This document shows positions 1 through 5,539 of a DNA stretch of 13,088 bases, piece after piece. This DNA comes from Methylophilus sp. (GTDB lineage Bacteria > Pseudomonadota > Gammaproteobacteria > Burkholderiales > Methylophilaceae). The position numbers and the translations under genes are program-made. A model generated the notes under the pieces. The model was given only the letters and a program-made list of their open reading frames with translations, had not been told where the DNA came from and searched no databases. The stretch's first letter is position 1. Each line of letters starts with the position of its first letter. The stretch lies in NCBI GenBank assembly GCA_027489475.1, contig JAIXZQ010000371.1, forward strand, positions 1-13,088. Direction: 5' to 3'.

Positions 1-501
1 ATCGACACCTTAGAGCTACTCGAAAACTTGTTGCAGGACTATAGCGGCACCTTGTTTTTAGTCAGCCATGACCGCGCATTTTTAGAGAACACCGTCACCC
101 AAGTGATTGCGTTTGAAGGTCAGGGCCGCTTAACGGCGTTTAGTGGCGGCTATGACGACTGGTTGCGCTTTAGTCAACAGCGCGAAGCCGCCAACAAAGC
201 TACGGCACCTATAGCCAATAAACCAACCACCAACACCACTCCGCCAAATGCGCCTGACTCCGCCGCAAATGCAAGAAAAAAACTCAGCTTTAAAGAACAA
301 CGTGAGTTAGAGGCGCTGCCGGCTGAGATTGAGGCGCTAGAGCAACAACAAAACGCCTTGCATGCGCAGTTTGCCAGTGGCGAGGTGTATCAACAGTCAC
401 CCGAGCAAATCAAAGCGCTGCAAGAAAGCTTGGCGGCACTCGAAGCAGCGCTGCTGGAAAAAATGACGCGCTGGGAGACGCTGGAAAGTCAACGCGGCTA
501 A
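1..501 (+). CDS. uup: ABC-F family ATPase, Uup type (3' fragment)
   Basis: This is the C-terminal 166 residues of a cytosolic, non-transporter ABC-F ATPase; the start lies off the left edge. The fragment opens just after where the second nucleotide-binding domain would have its Walker B/D-loop. It shows the H-loop in LVSHDRAFL (residues 20-28) and the GGYDDWL segment (49-55) usual at the end of Uup domains. An Ala/Thr/Pro/Asn-rich linker follows (about 62-92), then a charged Leu/Gln/Glu coiled coil starting at KLSFKEQRELEALP (94-107) and running to the end. That C-terminal coiled coil distinguishes Uup from EttA-type ABC-F proteins. Family knowledge links Uup to ribosome function and to branched-DNA binding and precise transposon excision. 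It has no evident link to the flagellar genes: its neighbour is on the opposite strand and a terminator separates them. Confidence 0.9.
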   Translation: MDTLELLENLLQDYSGTLFLVSHDRAFLENTVTQVIAFEGQGRLTAFSGGYDDWLRFSQQREAANKATAPIANKPTTNTTPPNAPDSAANARKKLSFKEQRELEALPAEIEALEQQQNALHAQFASGEVYQQSPEQIKALQESLAALEAALLEKMTRWETLESQRG

Positions 502-608
502 GCGCATCTCTCACAGGCCTCATCACCACTTCGGTCTGGCCAAAGTGAACCTCATGATCTTGTGGGTGTATGCGCTCAGTAGCCCACGTAAGCTAGGTAT
601 CCATAGAC

Positions 609-646
609 AAAAAAAACCGCAGTCTAATATCACTGCGGTTTTTTTT
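609..646. terminator. Bidirectional intrinsic terminator between uup and flgN
   Basis: Eight A, then CCGCAGT (609-623), then an 8-nt loop (624-631), then ACTGCGG followed by eight T (632-646). The arms form a perfect 15-bp stem. Read on either strand, the GC core is followed by eight U, so it can end both uup (+) and the flgA-flgM-flgN transcript (-). The stem begins 107 nt after the uup stop and lies 15 nt beyond the flgN stop. Confidence 0.93.
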
Positions 647-660
647 GATGTTTAGTCAGA

Positions 661-1134
661 CTAGACAGAATAGCTGCTTCGGCTATCGTTGGCACGTTGC
701 GTATGGCCATTTTTGCCATAAAACTGAGGTGCGGTCTGCTTGCCGGTCAAGGCATCTAGCTTTTCTTGGTTACGCTGAAAATGCTTATTAATCAAAATGC
801 CGTTCAAGCGATTCAGCTCTTTGGCTTGCACCAACTGTTGTTGAAAAGTGGTCCAAGCATTGTTTAATGAGCCGTCAGCTTGCGTATTGAGCCAGGCAGC
901 CATGCCTTGCTCACTGGCTTCAAAGCCGGCCGCGGCCAAGGCTTCATAGCGGGCACTGGCAGCCGCGCCCAAGGCTTGCAGCAACTCCAGTCGTTTATCC
1001 ACCATTTGTTCGATGCGCTCTAAGTCTGCATCGATTAATGCCACTTGTTCATGTTGCAAATCCTGCAACAACGCAGTCACCAGTGCGGCATCTTGTTCAA
1101 ATGAAACGGCGGTGTGCTGGGTTGCAGAACGCAT
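661..1134 (-). CDS. flgN: Flagellar export chaperone for FlgK/FlgL, FlgN family
   Basis: A 157-residue, mostly helical, Gln/Glu/Leu/Ala-rich cytosolic protein. FlgN binds the hook-filament junction proteins FlgK and FlgL and brings them to the flagellar export gate. Supporting features are the small size, the long helices (about 10-60 and 85-130), the NRLNGILINKHFQRNQEKLDAL stretch near residues 108-129, and a YGKNGHT sequence (139-145) resembling the Tyr-Gly-x-x-Gly motif near the C-terminus of many FlgN proteins. The ATG follows the flgM stop by 5 nt, and its Shine-Dalgarno (AAAAGG) lies within the last codons of flgM, so translation is probably coupled. Salmonella FlgN is about 140 residues. 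The position after flgM matches the common flgA-flgM-flgN order. Confidence 0.87.
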   Translation of the reverse strand: MRSATQHTAVSFEQDAALVTALLQDLQHEQVALIDADLERIEQMVDKRLELLQALGAAASARYEALAAAGFEASEQGMAAWLNTQADGSLNNAWTTFQQQLVQAKELNRLNGILINKHFQRNQEKLDALTGKQTAPQFYGKNGHTQRANDSRSSYSV

Positions 1135-1139
1135 GTTGA

Positions 1140-1463
1140 TTACCTTTTCTGATTGGGTTGTATCAAGTCTTTGACGGTTTGCAGCAAGCCATCAGCCACT
1201 TTGGCGGTATCCACCGAGAAGTCACCGCGGGCAATGGCCGCTTTGATTTCTTCGACTTTATTGCTGTCAAACACCTCACCGGTGGCCAGACCCGCCTCTA
1301 ATGATTGCAACTGTACCGAAGCTGAGGACAAGGTGACATTGTCTGTCGCCCCGCCACTGGGTGCATTGGCGGCTTTTTCTGTGCCTTTACTGGCGTTACC
1401 TTTATCAAGTACCGGCTTTTCTACGCCGACACCGAGTTTTTTAATTGAGTCTGAAATATTCAT
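1140..1463 (-). CDS. flgM: Anti-sigma-28 factor FlgM
   Basis: A 107-residue protein that binds FliA (sigma-28) and blocks late flagellar transcription until it is secreted through the finished hook-basal body. The N-terminus (MNISDSIKKLGVG) is the export-signal half. Residues 18-40 are disordered, rich in Lys/Ala/Gly/Ser. The sigma-binding half is clear: DNVTLSSASVQLQSLE (41-56), then FDSNKVEEIKAAIARGDFSVD (65-85) and KVADGLL (88-94), the standard FlgM pattern. The start ATG has AAGAGG (1470-1475) 6 nt upstream. A near-consensus FliA promoter lies in the gap between flgA and flgM, so FlgM appears to be made under the sigma factor it inhibits. flgN follows directly. Confidence 0.95.
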   Translation of the reverse strand: MNISDSIKKLGVGVEKPVLDKGNASKGTEKAANAPSGGATDNVTLSSASVQLQSLEAGLATGEVFDSNKVEEIKAAIARGDFSVDTAKVADGLLQTVKDLIQPNQKR

Positions 1464-1483
1464 GCCGAACCTCTTCTGAAAGA

Positions 1484-1514
1484 AAATGTTTTGGGTATAT
1501 CAAAACCCACATTT
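1484..1514 (-). promoter_or_regulatory. Hairpin in the flgM leader RNA
   Basis: On the - strand, AAATGT-GGGT pairs with ACCC-AAA-ACATTT around an 8-nt loop (1497-1504). This gives 10 bp with a 3-nt bulge (1490-1492). It would begin a few nucleotides downstream of the expected start site of the 1525-1551 promoter and end 8 nt before the flgM Shine-Dalgarno. There is no U-run after it, so it does not look like a terminator. A role in mRNA stability or translation is inference. Confidence 0.45.
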
Positions 1515-1524
1515 GTTAACAGGA

Positions 1525-1551
1525 TTATCGGCATAGTTTAAGCGAACTTTA
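1525..1551 (-). promoter_or_regulatory. Sigma-28 (FliA) promoter for flgM-flgN
   Basis: Read on the - strand, the -35 element is TAAAGTTC (1551-1544), the spacer is 11 nt (1543-1533) and the -10 element is GCCGATAA (1532-1525). The known enterobacterial FliA consensus is TAAAGTTT-N11-GCCGATAA, so this matches 15 of 16 positions with exact spacing. Transcription would begin near 1518-1520, leaving a leader of about 55 nt before the flgM ATG. The site lies entirely in the gap between flgA and flgM. Confidence 0.92.
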
Positions 1552-1614
1552 GGGCTTAAACCACTTTTTATCTGTTCAGTCATGTAGTCACCCGGCATGG
1601 CATGAGTGATGCGC

Positions 1615-2340
1615 TTAAAAGCGTACGTCCACTTTGCCACTGGCTTGCGCGATGCCTTTGATAATTTGGCCACTGCTGACCTTAACATCGACCACTTGCC
1701 CGACATTGGCTGTTTGCATGGCGGTGCCATCTGCGGTGATGACAAAGCCCTCGCCTTTGCTGTTCAATTGCACCATTTGACCTTGTTGTATCACCGGCAC
1801 GGCTTTGAGCATCTCAGGACGTAACACAGTGCCCAAGGGCAAATTCAGCGCAGCATGTTTACCGGCCAGCAGTGAGACATCGGTAATAATGCCTGCCGGT
1901 AGTTTGCTTAAATCACCATGCTGCATCACTACATCTGTGGCTTGCACAGGTGAACCTTGACTCACCGGTAAGGCGGTCACTGCATAATCGGCCCACACTT
2001 GCACATCGGCCTGCACATATAAAGTCCACGGTTTGCTCTCAGATTGCAAGCAACGCACACCAATATGGGTTTTGCCCCACAGTCGCGCCCCTTGCACGGT
2101 AAACGCTTCCATCAAGCCGCATTCGGCAATCTGAATCCGGTTATCAATCGGCAACACTTCAATCTTTACTTTGCCCGGATAGCCCTGCGTTTGCGTCATC
2201 ACAAACTGCGTCACCGTCTCGAGTAGGCGGCTGTGCATGGTGTTTGCTGGCGCGGCCCAAGCTGGACTTACAGTTAAGCCCGCACATGCCAGTGTACTGG
2301 CTAGGCGGATGCAACGAATCAGGGTCAAAGCGTTTTTCAT
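1615..2340 (-). CDS. flgA: P-ring assembly chaperone FlgA
   Basis: A 241-residue secreted protein that acts in the periplasm to help FlgI assemble into the P-ring. It begins with a basic N-region and hydrophobic core (MKNALTLIRCIRLASTLACA) ending SPAWA-A, giving likely signal-peptidase cleavage near residue 29 or 30. The mature N-terminal part holds two cysteines, C74 (AECGL) and C97 (GVRCL), a pair commonly seen in FlgA and a plausible disulfide. An SAF-like domain spans about 121-182 (ALPVSQGSPVQATDVV, then LPLGTVLRPEML). The C-terminal barrel ends with GQVVDVKVSSGQIIKG. A TAA stop lies in frame two codons upstream of the ATG, so no earlier start is possible. The Shine-Dalgarno is weak. Salmonella FlgA is about 219 residues. 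It is first in the flgA-flgM-flgN transcript and divergent from flgB. Confidence 0.93.
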   Translation of the reverse strand: MKNALTLIRCIRLASTLACAGLTVSPAWAAPANTMHSRLLETVTQFVMTQTQGYPGKVKIEVLPIDNRIQIAECGLMEAFTVQGARLWGKTHIGVRCLQSESKPWTLYVQADVQVWADYAVTALPVSQGSPVQATDVVMQHGDLSKLPAGIITDVSLLAGKHAALNLPLGTVLRPEMLKAVPVIQQGQMVQLNSKGEGFVITADGTAMQTANVGQVVDVKVSSGQIIKGIAQASGKVDVRF

Positions 2341-2379
2341 GCTTTATATTCTACGCAGACGGGTGCGCCATGATTGCCG

Positions 2380-2407
2380 AATTAAAGGGCAAAACGCCCG
2401 TTTAATT
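2380..2407. repeat. Inverted repeat (hairpin) upstream of flgA
   Basis: AATTAAA-GGGC (2380-2390) pairs with GCCC-g-TTTAATT (2396-2407) around the loop AAAAC. This makes an 11-bp stem with one bulged G at 2400. It is 40 nt upstream of the flgA start, where it would form part of the leader if transcription starts further upstream. An adjoining inverted repeat, TTGCC (2406-2410) and GGCAA (2421-2425), shares its edge, so the two structures could compete. No terminator-like U-run is present on either strand. Confidence 0.5.
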
Positions 2408-2468
2408 GCCAAATCAAACTGGCAAGCCGGGCGTAGACTGAGTAGCACTGATAAAAGTCATGCGTGAT

Positions 2469-2493
2469 GCAGGCTAGATGATTCATCGCCTGC
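2469..2493. repeat. Inverted repeat in the flgA-flgB divergent region
   Basis: GCAGGC-ta-GATG (2469-2480) pairs with CATC-GCCTGC (2484-2493) around a 3-nt loop. This gives 10 bp with a TA bulge. It may be a protein-binding site or an RNA hairpin in a long flgA leader. No known operator was recognised. Confidence 0.45.
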
Positions 2494-2506
2494 TTAACTG
2501 AGTTAA
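2494..2506. repeat. Palindrome TTAACT-G-AGTTAA, possible operator
   Basis: A perfect 6+1+6 palindrome directly abuts the 2469-2493 inverted repeat. It overlaps the -10-like element of the - strand sigma-28-like site at 2503-2529. Its position between two divergent flagellar operons makes a regulator-binding site possible, but no specific regulator can be named from the sequence. Confidence 0.4.
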
Positions 2507-2529
2507 CGACCATGCATGACAAAACTTTA
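2503..2529 (-). promoter_or_regulatory. Candidate sigma-28-like promoter toward flgA
   Basis: On the - strand there is a perfect -35, TAAAGTTT (2529-2522), an 11-nt spacer (2521-2511) and GTCGTTAA (2510-2503), which matches 6 of 8 bases of GCCGATAA. Spacing is exact. The expected start site is about 155 nt upstream of the flgA ATG. The -10 deviates at two positions, so this may be a weak promoter or chance. No convincing sigma-70 or sigma-54 promoter was recognised for either flgA or flgB. Confidence 0.45.
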
Positions 2530-2584
2530 ATCGACCGCTAATTCACAACGTAAGCAAGCAGCGACCAAGCAGTTAAGCCGTAAT

Positions 2585-2599
2585 AAGGAGAGAGTGATG
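2585..2599 (+). promoter_or_regulatory. flgB ribosome-binding site with three overlapping start candidates
   Basis: AAGGAG (2585-2590) precedes three in-frame starts in a row: GTG 2594, ATG 2597 and ATG 2600. Their spacers are 3, 6 and 9 nt. The GTG is too close, and either ATG is workable. ATG 2597 is chosen. The protein differs only by one Met. Confidence 0.7.
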
Positions 2600-3046
2600 A
2601 TGAACAAACTTGATGCCGCGCTGAATTTTCATCAGACGGCGCTGCGCGTGCGTAATCAACGCCAAGAATTGTTGGCCTCCAATATTGCAAACGCAGATAC
2701 GCCACACTACAAGGCACGCGATCTGGACTTTAAAGCCGCCATGCAAAGCGCCCTGCAACAATCAGGCAGTGCTGGCACACGCTCAGCGGGCAACAGCGCA
2801 GGCAGCGCCAGCGCGGGTGGCTTGCAACAAACCAACAGCATGCACTTGTCTGGCAGCGGTAACAGCGGCCTGGGTGGCAGCGACCCGTTATTTCGCTCCG
2901 TGTTACAAAGCTCTGTTGATGGTAACACGGTAGATATGGACGTTGAGCGCAATGCCTATGTAGATAACGGCATTCGTTACGAAGCCAGCCTGACCATGAT
3001 TTCGGGGCAGATTAAGAAAATGTTGTCTGCGATTAGCGGGCAATAA
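2597..3046 (+). CDS. flgB: Flagellar proximal rod protein FlgB
   Basis: A 149-residue rod subunit, exported by the flagellar type III apparatus, that forms the cell-proximal rod with FlgC and FlgF. The N-terminal region (NKLDAALNFHQTALRVRNQRQELLASNIANADTPHYKARDLDF, residues 3-45) holds the rod/hook signature ASNIANADTP. The C-terminal region (VDMDVERNAYVDNGIRYEASL, 112-132) matches the FlgB tail. Between them, residues 56-94 are almost all Gly/Ser/Ala/Asn. This makes the protein about 10 residues longer than Salmonella FlgB. It is first in the rod-hook operon, 20 nt before flgC. Confidence 0.95.
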   Translation: MMNKLDAALNFHQTALRVRNQRQELLASNIANADTPHYKARDLDFKAAMQSALQQSGSAGTRSAGNSAGSASAGGLQQTNSMHLSGSGNSGLGGSDPLFRSVLQSSVDGNTVDMDVERNAYVDNGIRYEASLTMISGQIKKMLSAISGQ

Positions 3047-3066
3047 CTGCGATAAGGAGACATCTC

Positions 3067-3474
3067 ATGTCACTGTTTAATGTATTTAAGATTTCTGGCT
3101 CGGCCATGAGTGCACAATCCATGCGCCTCAACACCGTTGCCAGTAACTTGGCCAACGCAGACAGCGTGGTCGGGGCCGATGGCAAACCGTATCAAGCCAA
3201 ACAAGTGGTGTTTAAGGCGGTGCAAGATGCGGCCAATAACAACGCCAGCACTGTGGCTGTGGACAGTGTGATTCAAGACCCTCGCCCCGGCAAAATGGTC
3301 TACGACCCAAAACACCCGCTGGCCAATAGCGAAGGTTACATCACCATGCCTAACGTCAACGTGACCGAAGAGATGGTCAATATGATCTCGGCTTCGCGTG
3401 CATATCAGAACAACGTGGAAACCATGAATGCGGCGAAAACCATGTTGCTCAAAACCCTGAATATCGGTCAATAA
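3067..3474 (+). CDS. flgC: Flagellar proximal rod protein FlgC
   Basis: A 135-residue rod protein, the usual family length. The N-terminus (MSLFNVFKISGSAMSAQSMRLNTVASNLANADSV) holds the flagellar bb_rod motif at 22-34. The middle shows YDPKHPLANSEGYITMPNVNV (79-99), which is typical of FlgC. The C-terminal helix EEMVNMISASRAYQNNVETMNAAKTML (101-127) is the shared rod/hook C-terminal domain. Start is ATG 3067 with AAGGAG (3054-3059) 7 nt upstream. It is 20 nt after flgB and 20 nt before flgD, so co-transcribed. Confidence 0.97.
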   Translation: MSLFNVFKISGSAMSAQSMRLNTVASNLANADSVVGADGKPYQAKQVVFKAVQDAANNNASTVAVDSVIQDPRPGKMVYDPKHPLANSEGYITMPNVNVTEEMVNMISASRAYQNNVETMNAAKTMLLKTLNIGQ

Positions 3475-3494
3475 GCCCAGGAAAGGACGCCCGT

Positions 3495-4163
3495 ATGACC
3501 ACCGTCACCAACAACAAACAGATTTCGCAAGACTTGCTCAACGCGGTCAATACGCGCGCCAATGGCACGACCACCAACGAGGTGCAAGACAGATTTATGA
3601 CCTTGCTTGTCACGCAAATGAAAAACCAAGACCCGCTGAATCCTATGGATAACGCGCAAGTGACCAGCCAGATGGCGCAGTTGAATACCGTGACCGGGAT
3701 CAACAAGCTGAATGAAACCATGAATAGCCTGATTAGCAATGTGCAGTTGGGGCAGTCTTATCAGGCCACCAACATGATAGGTCACAGCGTGCTGGTCAAC
3801 GGCAACACCTTAAGCCACACCGACAAAGGTGGCTACTTTGGCGTTAACGTGCCGAATGGGGCAGACAATCTATCGGTGGCGATTAAGAATGGCGCAGGCC
3901 AAACCATACGCACGCTGACCTTTGGTCGCCAAGACCCTGGCGTCAATGCGTTGACTTGGGATGGCATGACCGATGGCGGCACGCTGGCTCCAAGCGGGAG
4001 TTACAGCTATGAAATCACGGCCACCAACGGCACCAGCAAAGTCGCCAGCTCGGCCCTCAGCCTGGCGCAAGTGCAAAGCGTGTCTACCGGCAGCAATGGC
4101 GTCAAGCTCAATCTCAGTAACAACACCTCTGTCGCGGTTTCAGAAGTCTCTGAAATCTTTTAA
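3495..4163 (+). CDS. flgD: Hook cap / hook assembly scaffold FlgD
   Basis: A 222-residue protein that caps the growing hook and directs FlgE subunit assembly, then is discarded. The FlgD N-terminal domain covers about residues 28-80 (VQDRFMTLLVTQMKNQDPLNPMDNAQ and then SQMAQLNTVTGINKLN). A FlgD-type Ig/tudor-like region follows at about 93-190, with GGYFGVNVP (112-120), LTWDGMTDGGTLAPSGSYSYEI (153-174) and conserved WDG. The end (ISEIF-like VSEVSEIF) is typical. Start is ATG 3495 with AAAGGA a few bases upstream. It lies directly before the hook gene flgE, the usual arrangement. Confidence 0.96.
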   Translation: MTTVTNNKQISQDLLNAVNTRANGTTTNEVQDRFMTLLVTQMKNQDPLNPMDNAQVTSQMAQLNTVTGINKLNETMNSLISNVQLGQSYQATNMIGHSVLVNGNTLSHTDKGGYFGVNVPNGADNLSVAIKNGAGQTIRTLTFGRQDPGVNALTWDGMTDGGTLAPSGSYSYEITATNGTSKVASSALSLAQVQSVSTGSNGVKLNLSNNTSVAVSEVSEIF

Positions 4164-4221
4164 TGACAGGACTTTAGACAACGAACATCCGACAGAACGA
4201 TTTTGAATTAGGAGAAATAAC

Positions 4222-5436
4222 ATGGCTTTTTCACAAGGTTTGAGTGGTTTAAACGCAGCAGCCAAGGCACTTGAAGTCATTGGCAACAACGTCTCCAACG
4301 CCAACACCATCGGCTTTAAACAAGCCCGTGCAGAGTTTGCTGACGTGTTTGCCGCATCCCTCAGCGGGGCTGGTGCGACGCAGATTGGGATTGGTACCAA
4401 AGTGGCCGATGTTGCGCAGCAGTTTACTCAAGGCAATATCACCGCCACCAACAATACTTTAGACGTGGCCATTAACGGTGCAGGCTTTTTCCGCTTAAGC
4501 AACAACGGCGCCATCACCTACACCCGTAACGGCCAGTTTCAAATGGACAGAAATGGCTATTTAACCACCAGCGATGGTAAACGCCTGATGGGGAACAGTG
4601 CGCAAAACTTGAATGGCTCTAGCCCAGTAGAAATTCAAATCGACACCAGTGACTTGCAACCTGTGGCCTCTACCGAAATCAGTGGCACGTTAAACTTGAA
4701 CTCCGCCAGCACCGCCATTGACCAGACCGTCACCCCCTTCAGTGCGTCTGACCCCACCAGTTACACCAACTCCACGGCCATCACCGTGTACGACAACTTG
4801 GGCAACTCACACAACGTACAAAACTACTATGTGAAAACAGCCGCCAATAACTGGCGCGTGTATACCACAGTGGATGGTACGGATGTGACCCCCACCCCAA
4901 CCCCAACCATGGTGTTTACCAACTCTGGGACGCTGGATACCGTCAACTCCACCATTACGCCAGTGACGTTCACCCCAACCACGGGGGCGGCCGCCATGAA
5001 CTTAAGCTTTGATTACGGCACCAGCACACAATATGGCTCGTCATTTAGCGTGAACAAACTCACGCAAGACGGCTACTCATCCGGCCGTATTGCCAGCTTT
5101 ACCATAGGCGATGACGGCATTATTCAAGGCCGTTACACCAACGGTCAATCCAAAGATTTGGGCCGTGTCATTTTGGCAAACTTTGTTAACCCGAATGGCT
5201 TGCAATCCCTAGGCGGTAACCAATGGATGTCTAGCTTTGAGTCTGGCGATGAACTGATAGGCGCGCCCGGCAGCAGTACTTTGGGCGTATTGCAGTCTTC
5301 AGCGGTGGAAGACTCCAACGTCGACTTGACGGCTGAGCTGGTCAATATGATTACCGCACAGCGCATTTATCAGGCCAACGCACAAACCATCAAAACGCAA
5401 GACCAGGTCATGCAGACCTTGGTCAACTTGAGATAA
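4222..5436 (+). CDS. flgE: Flagellar hook protein FlgE
   Basis: A 404-residue structural subunit of the hook, almost the same length as Salmonella FlgE (403). The N-terminal rod/hook domain is ALEVIGNNVSNANTIGFKQARAEFADVFA (residues 17-45). The FlgE core follows, with VAINGAGFFRLSNNGAITYTRNGQF and the NLGNSHNVQNYYVK hook-core segment. The C-terminal helix is VEDSNVDLTAELVNMITAQRIYQANAQTIKTQDQVMQTLVNLR. A short Thr-Pro run (VTPTPTPT) sits in the variable surface domain. A strong AGGAG (4210-4214) lies 7 nt before the ATG. It is 58 nt after flgD. The next gap holds two hairpins, which may limit read-through to the low-copy rod genes. Confidence 0.97.
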   Translation: MAFSQGLSGLNAAAKALEVIGNNVSNANTIGFKQARAEFADVFAASLSGAGATQIGIGTKVADVAQQFTQGNITATNNTLDVAINGAGFFRLSNNGAITYTRNGQFQMDRNGYLTTSDGKRLMGNSAQNLNGSSPVEIQIDTSDLQPVASTEISGTLNLNSASTAIDQTVTPFSASDPTSYTNSTAITVYDNLGNSHNVQNYYVKTAANNWRVYTTVDGTDVTPTPTPTMVFTNSGTLDTVNSTITPVTFTPTTGAAAMNLSFDYGTSTQYGSSFSVNKLTQDGYSSGRIASFTIGDDGIIQGRYTNGQSKDLGRVILANFVNPNGLQSLGGNQWMSSFESGDELIGAPGSSTLGVLQSSAVEDSNVDLTAELVNMITAQRIYQANAQTIKTQDQVMQTLVNLR

Positions 5437-5456
5437 CCGTATTAACCTTGCCTGAG

Positions 5457-5482
5457 GGCCTGCCCTAGCATGACTGCAGGCC
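5457..5482 (+). repeat. Hairpin 1 in the flgE-flgF gap
   Basis: GGCCTGC (5457-5463) pairs with GCAGGCC (5476-5482) over a 12-nt loop. This is a 7-bp GC-rich stem beginning 20 nt after the flgE stop. No U-run follows, so it is not a canonical intrinsic terminator. It may protect the 3' end of flgE mRNA or mark a processing site. Confidence 0.5.
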
Positions 5483-5495
5483 TACAGGACACCCG

Positions 5496-5520
5496 CTCAG
5501 CCGCAACGTCGGATGCTGAG
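5496..5520 (+). repeat. Hairpin 2 in the flgE-flgF gap
   Basis: CTCAG-CCG (5496-5503) pairs with CGG-atg-CTGAG (5510-5520). This is an 8-bp stem with a 3-nt bulge and a 6-nt loop. It ends 4 nt before the flgF Shine-Dalgarno (AAAGGAG, 5525-5531), so its stability could affect flgF translation initiation. Confidence 0.45.
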
Positions 5521-5524
5521 TGAT

Positions 5525-5539
5525 AAAGGAGCCACAATG
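5525..5539 (+). promoter_or_regulatory. flgF ribosome-binding site that fixes the start
   Basis: AAAGGAG (5525-5531) followed by a 5-nt spacer and ATG (5537-5539) sets the start of flgF. The reading frame is open further upstream (to a start-like codon at 5513), but the earlier codons overlap the hairpin and the Shine-Dalgarno itself. The ATG at 5537 gives the standard FlgF N-terminus MDKLIYTAM. Confidence 0.85.

Noticed and set aside
553..654. Short open frame (ATG 553) after uup.
   Set aside because: It runs through the terminator stem, lacks a Shine-Dalgarno and has no recognisable content.
1153..1479. 108-codon + strand open frame opposite flgM, and several similar frames opposite or within other flg genes.
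   Set aside because: These are shadow frames over well-recognised genes. They have no credible ribosome-binding site and no recognisable protein features.
2355..2379. Sigma-54 style GG...GC pairs on the - strand just before flgA.
   Set aside because: The pair resembling TGGC...TGC is one base too far apart. The correctly spaced pair (GG 2378-2377, GC 2366-2365) matches little else of the consensus and would leave a leader of only about 13 nt.
2515..2545. ATGACA followed by TAAT-like sequence as a sigma-70 promoter for flgB.
   Set aside because: The -10 match is poor at any spacing near 17, so it cannot be told from chance.
5513..5536. Upstream extension of flgF by eight codons.
   Set aside because: The extension covers the hairpin and the Shine-Dalgarno. 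The ATG at 5537 gives the conserved FlgF N-terminus.
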